From assembly GCF_040096015.1 (NCBI RefSeq), contig NZ_JBBMFO010000001.1, positions 62,001-126,000 on the forward strand: a stretch of 64,000 bases of DNA, given 5' to 3'. The notes beneath the pieces were generated by a model. That model made no database searches, was not told the DNA's origin, and worked only from the letters and a program-made list of their open reading frames with translations. This document shows, piece after piece, positions 60,379 to 64,000 of the stretch. Position numbers and translations under genes: made by a program. Every line of letters begins with the position of its first letter. Position 1 is the stretch's first letter. The stretch is from Peptoniphilus_A hominis (GTDB taxonomy: Bacteria; Bacillota; Clostridia; Tissierellales; Peptoniphilaceae).

Positions 60379-61345
60379 AAATAAAAAAATTACAATATCA
60401 ATCATTTTTATTGCCCTTGCTTTTGCTTTCTCTTTTCTTGGATTTTCTAATTTAAGAACTGTGGGATCTTCTTACTTTAACTTATCAAGAGAAAACTCAG
60501 CTCTTTTAGAGAGTAAGAAGAAGGCTGAAGATAAATTTAAAACTTTGAGCCAAGAAAACAACAGTAAAAAGTCAAAATTAGATGTAATAAACAACGAAAT
60601 AAATAAATTTGACATTATTAAAGACAAGACTTCCGAAATAGATAGCATGAATATGGAAATTAGTGACTCACTAATTTCTTTTCGCAAAAATAACTTTAAT
60701 GAATTATACAATATAGAAAATGGAAAGATCAACGATTATAAGCCATTAAAGGGAAGTTTTATTGAAGAAAATTTAACAGAAGAAGATGTTAGATCAAATC
60801 TTCTCATGATTGAGTTTCTCTTAAATTCCTACTATAATTTTGATTTAAATAGAAATATAAGTAAGCACAACCTAAAGGCCTATGAAAATCTTGGAATCAT
60901 AGATTATTTAATTAATGGAGATAATTACATGCTAAAGTCTATTTTATTAAATGACACTTCCAAAATTTCAAAGCTAAAGGAAGAAAAAGAAACTATTTTA
61001 AAGGAAGAAGAAGAATTCTTTTCGGTTTACGAAAATATTTATGGCGACAAGGAAAATATTAAAATATTGGGTCAAAATAAAGATAACATTTTGAAAAGTG
61101 AAACAGCTAAGAAAAGAGACGAAGATAATAATTTTAGGATCTTAAATGCCCTTTGTATTGATATTTTAAACTCATCTGTAAATTATTTAGAAAGTTATAA
61201 AATTGTGTCAGAAAATGGCGTAAACAAATTAAATGTTTTAGATGATAGCCTTATGAGTGAAAAAAATGAAAATAATAAACTTACTGTAACTTACTATAAC
61301 AGAGTAAGCGGAGAAACTTATACATTGTCAGAAGAGAGAGAGTAG
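60371..61345 (+). CDS. Unknown single-pass coiled-coil protein, 324 aa
   Basis: Not recognised. Same plan as the preceding protein: membrane helix (about 6-24), coiled-coil stretch (about 34-80), then a helical region; the C-terminal 30 residues may form strands (KLTVTYYNRVSGETYTL). One cysteine in ALCIDIL. ATG at 60371 is preferred to the open-frame GTG at 60362. It ends 21 bp before the TraB-family gene. Confidence 0.68.
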   Translation: MIKNKKITISIIFIALAFAFSFLGFSNLRTVGSSYFNLSRENSALLESKKKAEDKFKTLSQENNSKKSKLDVINNEINKFDIIKDKTSEIDSMNMEISDSLISFRKNNFNELYNIENGKINDYKPLKGSFIEENLTEEDVRSNLLMIEFLLNSYYNFDLNRNISKHNLKAYENLGIIDYLINGDNYMLKSILLNDTSKISKLKEEKETILKEEEEFFSVYENIYGDKENIKILGQNKDNILKSETAKKRDEDNNFRILNALCIDILNSSVNYLESYKIVSENGVNKLNVLDDSLMSEKNENNKLTVTYYNRVSGETYTLSEERE

Positions 61346-61366
61346 CTCTTCTATTTTAGGAGAAAA

Positions 61367-62518
61367 ATGAAGGATAAATTAATTAGAATAGATTATCATG
61401 GCAAGGAAATTATTTTAATTCCAACTGCCCATGTTTCACAAGAAAGTGCAAAATTAGTTAGAGAAACTATTGAAGAAGAAAAACCTGATTCAATTTGCAT
61501 TGAACTTGATGAACAAAGGTACAAGAATTTAAAAAATCCTGATGCTTGGAAAAATACAAATATTATTGACATAATTAAACAAAAAAAAGTTACACTTTTA
61601 ATTGCAAATTTAATTCTTTCATCTTACCAAAAAAATATTGCCAAGAAGCTAAAGACAAATCCTGGTCAAGAAATGATTGAGGGTATGAAAGCATCAGAAG
61701 AATTTGGCATAAATTTAGTCTTAGCAGACAGAAGCATCCAGACAACTTTTATGCGTATTTGGAGAAAGATGGGATTTTTTGAAAGAATAAAATTATTTTT
61801 TTCTTTAATGTCCATAGACGATGATGAAGATGTTTCAGAAGAGGACCTACAAAAATTAATTGAAAGAGATAATCTTGAGCTTGCAATTGAAGATATGGGC
61901 AAGGATTATCCTCAGATAGCAGCAACTCTTTTACATGAAAGAGATAAGTATCTAGCATATAATATTAAAAATGCTCCAGGGGATAAAGTTATTGCCATTC
62001 TTGGCGCGGCACACACTCCAGGTGTTGAAGAAGAAGTTTTTAAAGAGCAAAATATTGAAGAATTAAATAAAATTCCGCCAAAATCTTTTGCTGGCAAGGT
62101 CATACCTTGGTTAATACCAATTTTAATTGTAGTTTTAATTGGACTTGGCTTTAAGCAAAGCATGAATACAGGAATGGCGCAAATAAAGTCATGGTTTTTA
62201 TTTAATTCTGTTCTCGCGGCTCTCTTAACGGCTCTATGTCTTCCTCATCCACTTAGTATTTTGACAGCTTTTGTTGCAGCTCCTTTTACATCTATAAACC
62301 CAATGCTTGCTTGTGGTTGGTTTGCAGGTCTTGTAGAAGCAAGCTTAAAAAAACCTACAGTTGAGGATGTAAATAATATTCCTGAAGATATTTTTAGTAT
62401 AAAAGCTTGGATTCACAATAAATTTTTGAAGGCTCTTTTAGTGGTAATACTGGCAAATATTGGCTCATCAATTGGAACAATAATTGCTGGAAGTAAAATA
62501 ATACAAAGTTTATTCTAA
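61367..62518 (+). CDS. TraB/PrgY family membrane protein
   Basis: A 383-residue protein of the TraB/PrgY family. N-terminal Tiki/GumN-like domain (about 1-235) with PTAHVSQES near 17-25, CIELDEQRY near 43 and ILGAAHTPGV near 210. The C-terminal membrane part has four or five helices (about 246-263, 275-295, 302-320, 355-380). In Enterococcus the relative PrgY lowers activity of the peptide pheromone cCF10; in a chromosomal setting the role is unknown. Last gene of the aspS unit, start after AGGAGAAAA. Confidence 0.86.
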   Translation: MKDKLIRIDYHGKEIILIPTAHVSQESAKLVRETIEEEKPDSICIELDEQRYKNLKNPDAWKNTNIIDIIKQKKVTLLIANLILSSYQKNIAKKLKTNPGQEMIEGMKASEEFGINLVLADRSIQTTFMRIWRKMGFFERIKLFFSLMSIDDDEDVSEEDLQKLIERDNLELAIEDMGKDYPQIAATLLHERDKYLAYNIKNAPGDKVIAILGAAHTPGVEEEVFKEQNIEELNKIPPKSFAGKVIPWLIPILIVVLIGLGFKQSMNTGMAQIKSWFLFNSVLAALLTALCLPHPLSILTAFVAAPFTSINPMLACGWFAGLVEASLKKPTVEDVNNIPEDIFSIKAWIHNKFLKALLVVILANIGSSIGTIIAGSKIIQSLF

Positions 62519-62531
62519 AGGCAAAAAAATT

Positions 62532-62567
62532 AAGGTAATGGAAAAATTTATCCATTACCTTTTTTAT
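62532..62567. terminator. Bidirectional terminator between the TraB and ThrE genes
   Basis: AAGGTAATGGA/TCCATTACCTT with loop AAAAATTTA; T runs follow on both strands. The minus-strand gene's stop codon lies inside the loop. Confidence 0.88.
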
Positions 62568-63009
62568 TTGCCTTAATTTTTCTTGAAGATTCTTTAATTA
62601 TTCTAACTAAACCTTGAGATAAGACTATGCCGAGGGCAAGTGCAGATGTAGTTAAAGTTGTTTTAATGACTTGTTCTCGCATTAAAATATAATTTGATTC
62701 TATAAAATAATACATAATATAATACATTCCTGCTCCTGGTACAAGTGGTACTAGGCAAGGAAGTGTAAATACTGTGGCGGGTTTTTTAAACTTAATAGCA
62801 AAAGTTTCAGAAAAAATTCCTATGAGAAAAGATGAAATCAAGTAAGAAATCATATAGTTCTCACTAAAACTAAATAAATATTCGTAAATTATCCATATAA
62901 AACCGCTTAGGGCTGATGTAATGATCCTAACTTTTTTTGGAAGTTTAAAATAAATAGTAAAGCCATAGGTAGCAAAGGCTGATAAGAAAAATTGTGAGAG
63001 CATCTTCAT
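62548..63009 (-). CDS. Threonine/serine exporter, small subunit (ThrE C-terminal type)
   Basis: A 153-residue membrane protein with four or five helices, matching the second half of ThrE exporters, including the PCLVPLVPGAGMYY segment near 85-98. It is encoded separately from the first half and overlaps it by 4 bp. The two together should form an exporter for threonine and serine. The basic tail KKIKANKKGNG ends in the terminator loop. Confidence 0.85.
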   Translation of the reverse strand: MKMLSQFFLSAFATYGFTIYFKLPKKVRIITSALSGFIWIIYEYLFSFSENYMISYLISSFLIGIFSETFAIKFKKPATVFTLPCLVPLVPGAGMYYIMYYFIESNYILMREQVIKTTLTTSALALGIVLSQGLVRIIKESSRKIKANKKGNG

Positions 63010-63785
63010 AGTATAAACCTCATAATTTTTAAGCCAACGCCAACGCCAAAGGCTATGGCAAGTGCAATAAAGAAGGCTTTAATCATAGTAATGGCACCTG
63101 TTATAAATTCGCCGCTCATTATGTCTCTCACAGAGTTTGTTATGGCAACACCAGGAACCAAAAGCATTATTACTCCAATGATTATGTTGTCAATGTTTGA
63201 GCCAAAACCAAAGTGTACACAGATAATTGCTAGGACTGATGTAATAAAGGCGCAAATAATATTATTTATGAAAAAAGAAAGTTTAAAGTAGCTAAGTTTT
63301 TCAAGAACTATGGGGATTAAGATGCCAATAAGAAAACTAGCCAAGAAGTCCTTTAAGTCGCCTCCAAATAAAAGTGTGAAGAAGGAGGAAGCAATGCCTC
63401 CAGAAAAATATATTTTCTTTGGATTTTCTTCAGCTGCATCAATTTCAAAAAGTCTTTCATAGCCTTCCTTTATGGAAAGATCTCGTGAGACAAATTCTCT
63501 TGAAAAAGAATTTACGCAGTCGATTTTATATAAATTTGTATCTGAAATTGTAATTTTTCTAAAATTGCTAAGAGTTTCACCCTCAAACTCCATTGAAATA
63601 AAAATTGCAGAGGGTAGAGCATAGGCTGAAACATTAGAAATATTAGAGACCGACTTACAAATCCTTTCGATTGTATCTTCTGCCCTATAAGATTCTGCTC
63701 CATTTTGAATTAATAAAGCGCCAGTGAATAAGGATAGATTCATTAAATCTTTAGCATCTTTTATATTGTTTATAACTTTCGCCAT
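63006..63785 (-). CDS. Threonine/serine exporter, large subunit (ThrE N-terminal type)
   Basis: A 259-residue protein: a cytoplasmic N-terminal part with GALLIQNGAESYRAEDTI (about 21-38), then five membrane helices from about residue 125, with LLVPGVAITNSVRDIMSGE near 215 and a basic end. This is the DUF1212/ThrE fold. It forms the first half of the exporter with the next gene. Start ATG at 63785 after GGTGATAAA on the minus strand. Confidence 0.87.
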   Translation of the reverse strand: MAKVINNIKDAKDLMNLSLFTGALLIQNGAESYRAEDTIERICKSVSNISNVSAYALPSAIFISMEFEGETLSNFRKITISDTNLYKIDCVNSFSREFVSRDLSIKEGYERLFEIDAAEENPKKIYFSGGIASSFFTLLFGGDLKDFLASFLIGILIPIVLEKLSYFKLSFFINNIICAFITSVLAIICVHFGFGSNIDNIIIGVIMLLVPGVAITNSVRDIMSGEFITGAITMIKAFFIALAIAFGVGVGLKIMRFIL

Positions 63786-63800
63786 TTTATCACCAAGCTA

Positions 63801-63829
63801 ATTATACTATGGAGTTTTTTTATTCTCAA
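63801..63829 (-). promoter_or_regulatory. Promoter of the thrE pair
   Basis: Minus-strand TTGAGA (63824-63829), 17-bp spacer, TATAAT (63801-63806). Confidence 0.75.
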
Positions 63830-63843
63830 TTGTAAATAGTAAA

Positions 63844-63872
63844 TTGAATCTAATAATTTAATTTGTTATAAT
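63844..63872 (+). promoter_or_regulatory. Promoter of der
   Basis: TTGAAT (63844-63849), 17-bp spacer, TATAAT (63867-63872), divergent from the thrE promoter. Confidence 0.75.
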
Positions 63873-63893
63873 TACTTAGATAGGGGTGATTAT

Positions 63894-64000
63894 ATGGAAA
63901 TGCCCATAGTTTCAATAATTGGCAGACCAAATGTAGGCAAATCTACTTTATTTAACAAAATAGTAGGAAGAAAAGTTTCTATAACTGAAGATACTCCAGG
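63894..64000 (+). CDS. der: GTPase Der (EngA), N-terminal fragment
   Basis: The first 35 codons are in the window. They begin MEMPIVSIIGRPNVGKSTLF, the first G1 loop (GRPNVGKS) of the double-GTPase Der, and continue to TEDTPG, which matches the switch region. Der assembles the 50S subunit. The start is supported by AGGGGTGAT at 63881-63889. Confidence 0.9.
   Translation, partial: MEMPIVSIIGRPNVGKSTLFNKIVGRKVSITEDTP

Overview
The window is about 64 kb of very AT-rich, densely packed chromosome from an anaerobic low-GC Gram-positive bacterium. The best guess is a Clostridia/Tissierellia relative of the Peptoniphilaceae (inference). Supporting evidence is a one-polypeptide pyruvate:ferredoxin oxidoreductase, a SCIFF ranthipeptide precursor with its radical SAM maturase, HPr kinase, SpoVG, Gram-positive gene orders (plsX-acpP-rnc-smc-ftsY; ylxM-ffh-rpsP-khpA-rimM-trmD-rplS; recJ-relA-dtd-MBL-hemZ...aspS) and strong Shine-Dalgarno sites that often precede TTG starts. 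No rRNA, tRNA, IS element, CRISPR array or phage gene was seen, and there is no gene-free stretch over 300 bases.

Layout. 1-5.1 kb: end of carD, a membrane PIN/TRAM protein, a class V aminotransferase, and a secreted phosphodiester-glycosidase-like protein with a stalk domain. 5.1-10.1 kb: murC, alr and an NCS2 purine permease on the minus strand; spoVG and fluC on the plus strand. 10.1-12.9 kb: an OmpR-type two-component pair preceded by PhoP-box-like direct repeats. 12.9-17.0 kb: a small accessory island bounded and divided by three copies of a 43-bp hairpin repeat. It holds a BlaI-type repressor, a BlaR1-like M56 peptidase without a penicillin sensor, a small membrane protein, a 76-aa protein carrying a GGSDGPT motif, and two unknown membrane proteins. 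17.0-25.3 kb: pepP-uvrC-hprK and the large PFOR gene. 25.4-37.5 kb: lipid, RNase III, SMC and SRP cluster, then the ylxM-to-rplS translation operon. 37.6-41.9 kb: GH18-type protein, zinc phospholipase-C-like protein, asnA and an unknown gene. 41.9-49.2 kb: ruvCAB, a SpoIID-like protein, queA-tgt, yajC and the SCIFF pair. 49.3-62.5 kb: recJ-relA-dtd-MBL-hemZ, a divergent Mur ligase, aspS, a RseC-like protein, two unknown coiled-coil membrane proteins and a TraB-family protein. 62.5-64 kb: a split threonine/serine exporter on the minus strand and the start of der.

The genes mainly serve cell-wall precursor supply (murC, alr, a MurE-like ligase), DNA repair and recombination (uvrC, ruvCAB, recJ, smc), protein targeting and translation, and stringent or carbon regulation (relA, hprK). 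The least explained parts are the BlaI/M56/miniprotein operon and its hairpin repeats, the MurE-like ligase without the usual amino-acid recognition motif, the coiled-coil pair beside RseC and TraB, and a recurring arrangement in which a terminator-like hairpin sits directly in front of the next gene's ribosome binding site (rpsP, asnA, the 253-aa gene, ruvC, scfB, aspS).
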